22,694 bases of DNA from Reclinomonas americana ATCC 50394 (Eukaryota; Jakobida; Jakobea; Jakobida). Each line of letters starts with the position of its first letter. The stretch's first letter is position 1. The DNA lies in contig PS015150.1 in NCBI GenBank assembly GCA_048213135.1, positions 30,634-53,327 of the forward strand. Direction: 5' to 3'. The notes under the pieces were generated by a model that did not search any database, was not told the origin of the DNA, and saw only the letters and a list, made by a program, of their open reading frames with translations. Shown here in pieces: positions 1-15,902 of the stretch. Position numbers and translations under genes: made by a program.

Positions 1-4
1 GAGG

Positions 5-288
5 ATGGGCAACAGCGCGTCGCGTCACCAAGACGCCTCGAGCACTGGTGGCGCGCAACAGCGGCGACACGACGATGTCGACTCGGCGGGAACGCAGCCG
101 CACACGGATGTCGACTTGGAGCGCGACTCGGTCAAGAACCTCTCCTCCTATCCCAACACGATTCGCACACAGTTGCTGCAGGCGATTGAGGTGTGTGTGC
201 GAAGAGAGAGAGAGAGAGAGAAAGCACAGAGAGTGAGGAGCATGAGAGCACGCGCATCTCTGTGTGCATGTGTCGTGCTCTCTCACCC

Positions 289-336
<48 letters not shown>

Positions 337-3300
337 CCTGTCACACATTCACTCACTGATGAGAACGCACATTCACTCTCTCTCTCTCACGCACACACAC
401 TCACACACACATACACACACACACACACACACACTCGCACAATGATGCCGCACATTAATTTCACCACAAACATGTGTGATTCGAGAGCCGCGAGGTCACG
501 CGCATTATTTTGTCATTTTCCATCTCCTTTCCTCTCTCTTTCTTTCTCATTTGTCATTCAGTCGCTCACGGGAATTCCGATTTTCTTTCTTTCGTCTATC
601 TGTCACACACAGCGATGCATGGGATTTTGGGGTCGATCGGACGCGGAGACGCCGAAAAAGGTGTCTGTCAAGCTCAGCGTGCTGCGGCAGTGTCTGCGCG
701 AGTACGAGCGCAGTTGGCATCAGCAGAATTTGCAGCGTTGCGCGCGCCTCTCTCTCACTCTCCCTCTCACACGTGCGTACTCATATTCAACCTCGCCCTG
801 CAGAGCTGGCGGAGCAAGAGACGGATCGCGAGGTGGCGGCCGAGCGCGCGCGGAATGCTGTGGCGCCCGACATCATGTACGACATCAATGGCTACCGCAC
901 TCTGTCGGGCGTGGTCAAGAAGCTGAAGCATCCGGTGGCGTACGTGGAGGCGCTGCTCACGTACCAGTTCCTTCTGCATCGCGCCAGCACTGGTGCGTGC
1001 AACGCCCGCCAACTTTTTCCTTCGTTGTTTGTCTCTCACTCGCTGTGGGTGGTGCAGCGGAACACGCGCAAGCGGCTGTCGGCCAGCACGGATTGTTTCC
1101 CATTCTGTTCAGCCACATCAACGGTGAACACGGGTTCGAGTCGCAAGAGAAGCGCAGTCTGTCGGTGGCTGTGCTGTTCTTGGCGATGACGGGTAAGGAG
1201 AAAGAGAGATGTTGTTGAGAGCGAGTGTGCCCTCTCACACCCCCATTCTCGCCCTGTGCCACACAGCCCCGCGCCCCGGCACCAACAACCAGAACATTTT
1301 CCGCTCGATTGGCGGCATTGACTGGTGCCTCCAACAACTCTTCGCCTCGCACGCTTTTGAGTCAGCGTTGCGTATGTGACCTCCTATTCTTCCATTTCCC
1401 CCACGTCTGCCTGACAACCTTGCCTCCTCCCCGCAGTCGTCGCCGCGAGCTGACCGAGCCAGAGGATCCGCGGCGGCTGGCCGGCTCCATTCCCGAAGGC
1501 TCCAGCAAGTCCTTCATTGTCGCGCAGTCGGCTGACTCGCGCGCCCTCAACTCCGCGCACCAGAAATTCTACGGTCGCAACCATCAAAAGGCGGTTGTTG
1601 ACGAGCCCGAGTGCACCGAATCTGTGCACGCCAGGAAGCTGCCGCATCACTTGCACCGCGTGGCGCTGTCGCGCCTCTTCCGTTCCGAGTCGCCATCGCA
1701 CCCGCAGTGGCTGGTGCAAGCGGCCGCACTTTTGCTGCGCGCCGCCGTGGAGGGTGAGTGTGTGTGGGACACCCTTCCCTCTCTCTCTCTCTGCCTCCCT
1801 CTCACCTCTCCTCTCCTCTCCCAGACAATAACACCAACGCCCAGCTGGTGTGCGACAAGGGCGGCCTTCCCGTTCTCTCCACGCTCGCCGTGCCGAGCAA
1901 CGCCGGCCACTTTGGCCTGGCCATGTTCTCGCAGGAGGCCGTGGGTCACATTTCTCTGCTTGGTACGCAGCCATATTGTTTCTCTCGATTCCACCTGCCT
2001 CGGCACTCACCCACACGCGCACAGCCAAACCGGAAAACACTGCACTGGCCACACACTTCCGCTCCCCGCGCACGGTGCGCATGCTGTTGCAGGCGTGGCG
2101 CGATGCGTGGCAACCCGGCGCCAGCATGGCACACCATCCGGCCAAGTTCGACGCGCTGGTCACCAGCATTGCACAGAGCCTCTGCAACATTGTCAGTTGC
2201 GTGCAACCGTGGCTCTCGCTTCACTCCCCCATTTGTGACTCACGTGACGCGCAGAGAACGAGCACAAGTTTTTCGGTACTTGCGAGGGTATCCACCTCGT
2301 GGCCGACTACCTCACCGACATGCGTCAGTTCACGGCGCGCTATCCACCGTACCGGCCGACTGCCGCCCCGTCCTCCATGACCGCCTGTCTCGAGTTGCTC
2401 GAGGCATTCGTGTACGAGCACTGTTGCGTCAACGACTGTGTGTTGGTTTGTTGGCCCCTTTCCCATCGCGAATTGCTCACGAGTGCATCCCGCAGTGCAC
2501 GCCGAGCACTTCCACCGCATCACGGAGAGTGGACTCGCGCACTCCCTGTGGGCGTGCATCGAGCCGAACACCAAGGAGGGCGGCTTGGACGACGGCATGT
2601 TCCCGGAGTTCACCAAGCGCGCGCGTGAAGTGTGGAACATTTACTTCCCGCCCAACCAGCCGTCGCCATTTGCCCGCTCGCCGTTTGGCGGCGGTCGCAG
2701 CCCATCGTCACCCACCGGAAATGCTCGACCGTTCCCTCCGTCGCCCTCGTCGCCCACCAGTCGGCAGCCACCGTTCGATTCAGCCGTGACCCGCGACAGC
2801 CCCGGCCGCGGTGACCGCGTGTCGGCCGTGACATTCGACGCAGATCGCTCGCCGACGATCGCTGGCGGCGTCACCCCGGGCAACAGTCCGCCGGCCTCGG
2901 CCGCGCTGTACAAGACACCGCAGACGACGCTCAACAGCGGCACCTTCTTGTCGGGCGGTGCCACCACTGTCGTGGTGCCCCCGAGTGGTCCGCGTTCGGC
3001 GGCCGGCCCGCCAGCCTACTTGCCAGTGCCGGAGCACGACGCTGGATCGCCGCCCATGCCACAGAGTGCCCTCGCGCCAGCCGTTGTCAGCGTGGTGGCC
3101 CCAAAGTCGTCCACGGGCTCGGCGTACCTGGATTCGCCAGTGGACGACGCCGCTTCACCGCCGGCGCCGGTGCCGCCGGTTCGGTTGGCGTTTGTCGACG
3201 AGCAGCCGCCAGCGCGACCGCTGCGTCACGCCTTTGACGATGCCGACACGGACCTGGTGAAGCCATTCCGCACTTCTACCGACTCGGTCGTCTCCGAGGT

Positions 3301-4072
3301 CACCGCCGTCAGCATCGACGATGCGGTGCCGTTCAAGTCCGAAGCGCTGCGTCACCAACAGGAGCTGGCCAAGGAGCGCATGAAGGCTCGCGCAGCTGCC
3401 ATGCGCACGCACGCGACTGCACGAGCCGCCGCCGAGGACGCTCGGGCACCAGTGCGCTCATCGGCCCCCGAAGAGGGTCGCGGCGATGCCGACTACGACG
3501 ACGACGACGACGACGCCGTGATCAAGCCACCTCCGCGCCAGCCGCAGTGGGCAGACGAGCCCGTGTCGGCGGCGGTGGCGGCATCGCGATTTGAGGAGAA
3601 ACCGGTGGAGGAGGACGAGTCGGTGGAGCGCTCGCTGGCGCCGCCGCCACTGTCGCCCATCCAGGCCTCGCCGCGCAACATTGACTTGAAGGTGGCGGTC
3701 GACGAGAGCCCACGCTCCGCCGACGAACTGAGCGAGAGTCTCGCCGCCTCAGCTCCGCCGTTGCAGCTGATTCCGCCCACACCCGCTGCCCCGGGCGATC
3801 CCGAGCTGGAGGAGCAGCGCAAGAAGAAGGCGGCGGCGTTGGCGGCACGGGTTTGTAGGGATGGTGGTTGTTTGTTTGTGTCGAGTTTGTGCTGATTCTG
3901 CTGCGTGTCGCAGAGAGAAAAGGTGCGCATGGGGAACCTGGAGAAGCGCCGTCAGATGATGCAAGCCGCAGCCGGTGGCCGCGACGACGACGCCGAGAGT
4001 GGCAGCAGCAACTCGTCGCCGCCGCGCTTCCACCGTCGCGAGACCAATTCCGATACGCTGGTTGGCGATTGA
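5..4072 (+). CDS. Large N-myristoylation-motif protein, helical N-terminal half and disordered C-terminal half; family not recognised
   Basis: Exons 5-190, 613-736, 804-992, 1058-1192, 1267-1366, 1437-1753, 1825-1962, 2025-2195, 2255-2437, 2496-3850 and 3914-4072 join in phase to 1018 residues plus TGA. The start MGNSASR fits the N-myristoylation signal (Gly2, Ser6), so I infer membrane anchoring. Residues about 45-535 are helix-rich, leucine/alanine-rich stretches such as VAYVEALLTYQFLLHR and SLSVAVLFLAMT, resembling ARM/HEAT-type solenoids, but I cannot assign a family. From about residue 545 the chain is Pro/Ser/Ala-rich and probably disordered; it includes an acidic Asp run near 3496-3520 and short basic coiled-coil-like segments (EELEEQRKKKAAALAAR type and REKVRMGNLEKRRQMM). 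Three introns (at 737, 1367, 2196) open with GTTGCG, and the alternative donors nearby break the frame. The upstream end lies only 4 nt into the window, so an earlier start cannot be excluded. Function unknown. Confidence 0.8.
291..434. repeat. (CA)n microsatellites in intron 1 of the first gene
   Basis: Intron 191-612 holds a (CA)21 run at 291-332 and a second CA run at about 412-434, separated by CT/CA-rich sequence. They fall entirely inside the intron. Open frames reading through them as Thr-His repeats are not coding. Confidence 0.9.
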
Positions 4073-4607
4073 GTGAGGCAAACAAGAGATGAGGATATTG
4101 GTGAGCGCTGTGGTAAGGGAGAAGAAAAACAGTGGAAAGCAACAGTGAAGGAGAAGGAAAGGAAAGGCACAGAGAGGGATCCATGTCGAGGTACCGGTGA
4201 GATCAGCCAACTTCGAAGCCACGAAAGGCTGAAGCTTCGTGCTCAGCGACTGGGTTCAACTTCGACGCGACACGAAGTCGCAGTCAACTTCCTCTGCGCT
4301 TGCGACTTCTACGATTGCAACAAGAGAAGAGCATTGATATTTACATGATCCTCCCACAGCTCGGTGCTCAGTTGCAACTGAGACCGCTGATGATCAACTT
4401 CGAATTCGAAGTCACAGACAACTTCCTCTGCACTTCCAACTTCTGTAACCACAGCAGAGAAGAGCACTGGCATTCGCATACATCTTTCACCGCTCAGCGC
4501 TCAGCGGCCGCTCATAAGAAAAAGTTCCGCGGACGTCCTGCACGCGGAGATGAAACCAAACCCCCATCTCCGACGATTGCTGTATTTTCTCTCTGTTTAA
4601 GAGAGCA
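4073..4607. repeat. Intergenic spacer with a degenerate tandem duplication
   Basis: There is no gene in this 535-nt spacer between the first gene and DGAT1. It contains two diverged direct copies about 134 nt apart. The shared block CAACTTCCTCTGC begins at 4285 and 4419 and is followed in both by a GAAGAGCA-type block. Further CAACTTCGA motifs lie at about 4208, 4256 and 4395. Short open frames across it have no coding character. It probably holds the 3' UTR of the first gene and the promoter of DGAT1; no TATA box is evident. Confidence 0.6.
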
Positions 4608-8704
<4,097 letters not shown>

Positions 8705-8864
8705 ACATGAGGATTCTCTTTCTTCCTCCCCGTTTGTGCGGTCTGTCGATAGACATTACGATTGTCGCGTTTTTATCAATGAAAAAAAGAAGGCGACGAC
8801 GGTTGAGACTCTTCTACTCGTGCTGCTGTGATAAAAAAGAAAGGGAAGGAGTGGCGAGTGGCGA
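8705..8864. other. Convergent spacer between DGAT1 and the threonine synthase fusion gene
   Basis: This 160-nt spacer separates two stop codons facing each other. It contains A-rich stretches on both strands (for example ATGAAAAAAAG near 8779 and GATAAAAAAGAAA near 8830) that could serve in 3'-end formation. No gene is visible. Confidence 0.6.
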
Positions 8865-11800
8865 TCACAAGTTGGCGAGCACCTCGGCGCACTGCTCCGG
8901 CGACGCGTTGAAGCAGTCGACCGTCACCTCCGCCCACTTCTCGTACAACGGCGCGCGCTCCTCGTACAGCGCCTCAAAACCGCCCTTGGCGTTGAAAGCG
9001 ACGCGCCGTGCAATCGCCTGCTCCATGGTGAGCCGAATGAAGGGGACCCACGTGTACACCAGTACACCCAACTCGCGCAGCGCAGCCATCAGTGGTTCGT
9101 TGTAGACCACCGAGCCGCCGGTGGCGATGACGGACTTTTGCGGCAGCGATGCGCCGTCTGCTCCGAGAGGTGAGTACGGAGGTTTATGAACTCACTGTGA
9201 TCGAGAGACACACACCATTTTGCGCCCACTCCAGCAGCACGCGTCCCTCCATCTCGAGGAAATCGGCACCGGCGCCCTCGTAGCCCGGCGGCAACAACTT
9301 GTCCGTGTCCACTGGGTTCCAGCCGCGTTGCTCCAGCAGCTCCGACAGCGTCGACTTGCCAGACCCAGGCATGCCAATCAACACAAAACGATGCGGACGC
9401 AACACGCGACTGTGGAGGGGCCGATGAGCAAACACCACGGAAGCGCATCAAACACAAGCACACGCGCACCTCCACACTGAGGGACTGTAGGGAATGCGGG
9501 CCTTGTACAACAGCGGCGGCGAGTATGCTGGTGGCTCGTACTCGGGAATCACGCGCTTGATGACATCGGAGAATTTGAGAGGGCTGGCCGTGGACAACGT
9601 GACGCGCACAATGTTGTGTGCATCGTCGGCCGACGCCGGGTACAGACGCTCCAGCGCTCGGTACCCCACAGCCGTGTGCGGATCCATCAAATAGCCGCCC
9701 TCGGCGTACACGCGGCGCATGCTGTCGGCAGCCTGCACGGACAATGAGCTGCGTGCAGGATGGCAGGAGGCGTGGAAAGAATACTCCACACCTCATCCTC
9801 GGGAATGGCAATCGACTGCACACGCTCGCGCAGCGCCTGCATATCGCGATCGAAGAGCGCCCACACGCGGCGGAAGTTGCTCGGATCGCCCACATCCATG
9901 GCCGACGACGCTGTCGGCGTCGACGGCACCGCATTGTACTCGCCCGTCTCCATGAACTTGGGGAATGTGTCGTTCTCGTTGGTGGCAATCACCAGGCGGT
10001 CGATGGGAAGGCCCATAAAGATGGCCAGCAGGCCGGCGGTGGCGTTGCCGAGGTTGCCTGAGCGGGATAGGGGGAAAGGGGAAAAGGTGAGAAGGAGCAG
10101 GGGAGATATGCAAGTTGTTGGTGTTGATGTTGAGAACGCGCACCTGACGGCACGCAAAAGACAACTTTCTTGCCATCGCCCGGCACCACGGCGCCACTCT
10201 CCAGCAGACGCGCGTACGCCCACACATAGTACACGGTCTGTGGGAGCAGACGCGCAATGTTGATCGAGTTGGCCGAGCACACCGTGCCGCGCAGTTCTGG
10301 ATCCGACAGCGCCTAATCGCTCACCGTCAGCAACTATTTCCCCGTACATTGTGCACATATACATACACACACACCTGCTTGGCCAGTGTCTGGCAGTCGT
10401 CAAAGGACCCATCCACCTCCAAGGCCGTGACGCAGCCACCGTGTGCGGCAATCTGCGCCTCCTGGTAGGGCGACACGCGGTTGCGTGGATACAGCACTGT
10501 CACAGGCACGCCAGTGCCAGCAAACGCCGCCGCCACGGCACCGCCAGTGTCGCCAGAGGTGGCCACCACCACCTGCATGAAAGGCAAAGGGGTGAGGAGA
10601 GGCAAAGGGTGAGGAGAGGCGAGAAAGCCATGGAATCAAATCTCTGGCTCTCTTTCTCATTCTGACCATTGCGTGTCTCCCTCGCTGGCTGCACACTCAA
10701 TCCTCATACGACGCTTCTCCAAGAAGGGGCAAACACAAATGACATGCCTCATGCTTCATCATCATCACGTTTCTTCACTCTCGAAGCCTGTCATTGCGTG
10801 GCTCTCCCTCTCGCTGGCTGCATTCTCAGTCCTCACACGAAAGACGCCTCGTGCTTGTCCAACAGGCAAGCATGAACGAGGGTCATGTTGTTTCTCTCTA
10901 ATGCTCTCCTATGCTCACGTTCCTTCACTGTCTCATCGCTCGTGGCGTATCTCGTGTTCTCTCACAGTGTGCATTCTCAATCCTCACACGAAAGACGCCC
11001 CGTGCTTCTCAAGACATGGTGTTTCTCTCTCATTCACTGATGCTCACGTTTCTTCCCTGTCTCGATCCCTGTCGCATCATGTTTCTCTTGTTCTCTCGCC
11101 TCCTGCACACTCAATCCTCACACGTCTCTAAGGCGGCAAATACAAACGACATGGTTTCTTCGTCAAAGGTGTTGTTCATGCTCACGTACATGCTCATGTT
11201 CCCCCCTGACTCGAAGCCTGTCACAGCACGTCTCTCTTACATCACACTAAAGACGCTACGCACTTCTCCAACAAACGACATGGTTTCCGCGTCATGTTGT
11301 TGTCTCTCTAATGCTCTCTGATGCGCACGTTCCCTCACTGTCTTGATCCCTGTCGCATTGTCTCACGCGTTCTCTCGCCTCCTGCACACTCAATCCTCAC
11401 ACGCCTCCAAGGCGGCAAACACAAACGACATGGTTTCTTCAAGGTGATCTCTCTCTATCCTCCTGTCTGTTCTCTCTTGTTCTCTCGCTGGTCCCTTCCT
11501 TCTCTTGTTCTCCCTCCCTCCCTCCCCACCCCCTCTTTCCTCGCACACTCAACTCGCCGCCTGCCCAGCTCCCCGCGCTTCTCCAACAGCGCAGCAAACA
11601 CCCGCGACATGGTACGCGCGCCAAAATCCTTAAACGCCTCCGTAGGCCCGCGGAACAGCTCCAACACTCGCGCATAGTCTCCCATCACCGACACGAGCGG
11701 TGCATCGAAATTGAGTGCATCGCGCGCCAACTGCTCCACTTGCTCCTTGCGCGGCAACTCCTCGGCCAAGAACGGCCGCAGAATGTGCGCTCCAATGTCT

Positions 11801-11985
11801 CCCATGCTCAAGCGCGGGAGCTCAGAGAGCGCAATGCAGCCTTCGTCGGCGCCAAACAGACGCGGAATGTGTGAGGGCATCCACAGACCGCCATCACTGG
11901 GCACGCCTTCGAGAATCGCGTCGAAACATGTGGAGGTGTGAGTGCGGTCGGCGCTGCTCACAAAGGTGATGGGAGGTGCGCTCAT
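8865..11985 (-). CDS. Threonine synthase with C-terminal shikimate-kinase-like domain (fusion)
   Basis: Exons in coding order: 11985-11554, 10572-10375, 10312-10144, 10057-9792, 9732-9470, 9409-9216, 9157-8865; 604 residues, all in phase. Residues 1 to about 430 are a ThrC-type PLP threonine synthase, which converts O-phosphohomoserine to threonine and phosphate. Visible motifs are GPTEAFKDFGART with the Schiff-base lysine K119, ATSGDTGG at about 148-155, the phosphate loop NLGNATAG (268-275), MDPHTAVGY, and the C-terminal TASPLKF. Residues about 444-604 are a P-loop kinase domain of shikimate-kinase fold: Walker A GMPGSGKST (455-463), DTD (477-479), IATGGSVVYNE, and LYEERAPLYEKWA. The shikimate-binding FRxxE motif is FLEME here, so shikimate is an unlikely substrate. 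Vertebrate THNSL1 carries the same two domains in the opposite order. The donor of exon 1 is GTTGAG. A bifunctional homoserine-phosphorylating role is only a guess. Confidence 0.93.
10689..11440 (-). repeat. Six decayed tandem copies of the exon-1/donor junction inside intron 1 of the threonine synthase gene
   Basis: Intron 10573-11553 (981 nt) carries about six imperfect units, spaced about 129-159 nt, at roughly 10689-10746, 10820-10885, 10968-11022, 11101-11165, 11231-11290 and 11381-11440. On the minus strand the better copies read ACCATGTCGTTTGTG then TTTGCCGCCTTGGAG, matching exon-1 codons for TMSRVFAALLE, followed by a GAGTGTGC stretch that follows the real donor. The donor GTTGAG has become ATTGAG or ACTGAG in the copies where it can be aligned. 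The intron therefore grew by tandem duplication of the exon end. Confidence 0.8.
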
Positions 11986-12598
11986 GTGCAGCAGTCGTGA
12001 GGGGAGAAAAGGCGGGAAAACCGGGCGTCAGGACAGGTTGCGTGTGGAGGGGGTTTCGCGCTTCTGGTGCGGCTGTACGTGTTCGCTGGGATTGTTATGT
12101 GAGGTGTTGCACATGTTGCGAAGAATCGGAAGGTTGCGAAGTTGTGATACCGCGTGCATTGCAGGGCCAGCGGAGCGATCTCCGGGATGCAGTAGCTGCG
12201 CCATAGAGGGCTTTATATGAGAGAACCTTGCTGTTGCTTCTTTTTGTCGAATTGTGCCTGGCCTTGGCCCCGAGCTCGAGCTCGATGATATCGCGACGTC
12301 GAGCTCAGTTTCTCCGAGGCGGACGCAAGGAGAGGCCGCGCAGCTAGGATCGGCAGCATCCACGCCCGTGCGCTACTATTCGACGGGTTAGGCTGGCCGG
12401 CGCAGCTGCTCGTTGCTGTCGTTCTGCGACGTCGGACACGGTTTTCGATCTCTTCGCTGCTGCGCAACCTGCACGCGAACGCAGATCACCAGGCGACACT
12501 GTACGCAGGCTGGCCATGATGGTCCGCAGCCGGAACTCGAGCAGAAACCACCGGGCAAGCTGAGTTGTCATGCGTGTCCCACCCACATCGCTGCATCA
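11986..12598. promoter_or_regulatory. Divergent intergenic region between threonine synthase fusion and SGF29
   Basis: This 613-nt spacer lies between two divergent start codons, so it should hold both promoters and 5' UTRs. I see no convincing gene; the open frames here are short and lack family features. It contains a perfect 8-bp inverted repeat (12278-12306), an EcoRV-like GATATC in the loop, and one GGGTTAGG at 12385-12392. No TATA box is evident. Confidence 0.5.
12278..12306. promoter_or_regulatory. Inverted repeat GAGCTCGA-13 nt-TCGAGCTC
   Basis: The arms 12278-12285 and 12299-12306 are perfect complements with a 13-nt spacer. The left arm overlaps another GAGCTCGA at 12272-12279. Its place between divergent genes suggests a possible protein-binding site, but nothing else supports that. 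Confidence 0.35.
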
Positions 12599-14461
<1,863 letters not shown>

Positions 14462-15020
14462 GTTGCGCGAGGGAGGTGGGGCGGCAGTTGTCGTTTCGGA
14501 AGCAGAGCAGTATGTCTTGTGTGGTCCGTCTATTTCGTTCTATATTTGTGTTGAGTGGGTGGCTTGTTTTGCCAAGGGATTTGTTGCCTGTTTGGCAGAC
14601 TAGGACGTCAGTGGATGGGTGGATGTTGCCATTTTTGTCGCAGATCAGCATGCTTTGTTCTCTCGTTCCTATCTTTTTTTCTTTCTTTCTTTCTCTCTCA
14701 TGCTATGTGTGTCTGCCTGCCGTTGTCGCCGAGGTATGCAGAGGTTTCAGTGTGCGTTCTTTATGTTGAGGAATCTGTGTGTGTGTGTGTGCGTGTGTGT
14801 GTGTGTGTGTGTCTCTCTCTCTCTCNNNNNNNNNNNNNNNNNNNNNNNNNNNNNNNNNNNNNNNNNNNNNNNNNNNNNNNNNNNNNNNNNNNNNNNNNNN
14901 NNNNNNNNNNNNNNNNNNNNNNNNNNNNNNNNNNNNNNNNNNNNNNNNNNNNNNNNNNNNNNNNNNNNNNNNNNNNNNNNNNNNNNNNNNNNNNNNNNNN
15001 NNNNNNNNNNNNNNNNNNNN

Positions 15021-15066
<46 letters not shown>

Positions 15067-15210
15067 ACACTCACACACAGAGAGAGAGAGAGGAGAAGAG
15101 GGAGAGAGGGAAGAGGAAGACAGATGAATGTGAATGACGCAGACACTCTCAGACACACACACTTCACTCATAAGACTCACTCGTCTCTTTCCTTCATCTC
15201 CCTCACACAG
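14462..15210. other. Unresolved stretch with TG/CT tracts and a 195-N gap between SGF29 and the telobox-Myb gene
   Basis: The known part (14462-14825 and 15021-15210) is T/G-rich, with TG repeats at about 14776-14815, CT to 14825, N from 14826 to 15020, and GA to about 15062. The 3' end of SGF29 and the 5' exons of the next gene should lie here or in the gap. No frame shows SGF29-like or other recognisable sequence; a short frame starting YVLCGPS after 14510 lacks coding character. Confidence 0.7.
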
Positions 15211-15638
15211 CCACCTCCATCCACCCGCCTCCGCGCTCTCCCCATCCTTCTCAACGCTGCGCTGCACAACGCGGAGCCCTTCTCACACAATCGATCGCAC
15301 ACGGTGGACCCTGTGTACTTGGACGAGGCGTTCTGCCAGTTCGACAAGTTCCTCTCTGCGCCGGGTGCGGTCGAGAGTCTGCCGCACTCGTTGCAGGAGG
15401 CGTATGAGGCGCTGGACTTGGGATTCCGCAGGCAGGTGGTGATGCAGTACTATGCTGGCACGTGGGCGCCGGGCGAGACGAATGTGGAGGCGGCGTATGA
15501 GGCGTGGGTCAAGTGCTTTCCGGTGGGTGAGGGGGAGGGGGAGAAGAAGAAGAAGAAGAAGAAGGGCTTTGCATAGAGTGGTTGAGCTGCGGCAACTCAG
15601 AAAGACTGCAGAGCAGTGTTGTATGTTGCGCTTTGCAT

Positions 15639-15696
<58 letters not shown>

Positions 15697-15863
15697 TAGT
15701 GTAGNNNNNNNNNNNNNNNNNNNNNNNNNNNNNNNNNNNNNNNNNNNNNNNNNNNNNNNNNNNNNNNNNNNNNNNNNNNNNNNNNNNNNNNNNNNNNNNN
15801 NNNNNNNNNNNNNNNNNNNNNNNNNNNNNNNNNNNNNNNNNNNNNNNNNNNNNNNNNNNNNNN

Positions 15864-15902
<39 letters not shown>

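Noticed and set aside
10673-11321. Plus-strand frames with repeated HSILTR-like peptides in the threonine synthase intron
   Set aside because: They are antisense readings of the duplicated exon-end units, with no start, splice or homology support.
14511-14605. Possible last SGF29 exon reading YVLCGPS to a TAG
   Set aside because: The 49-nt intron needed is feasible, but the peptide lacks the FxDD and basic features of the SGF29 end and its codon use is not coding-like.
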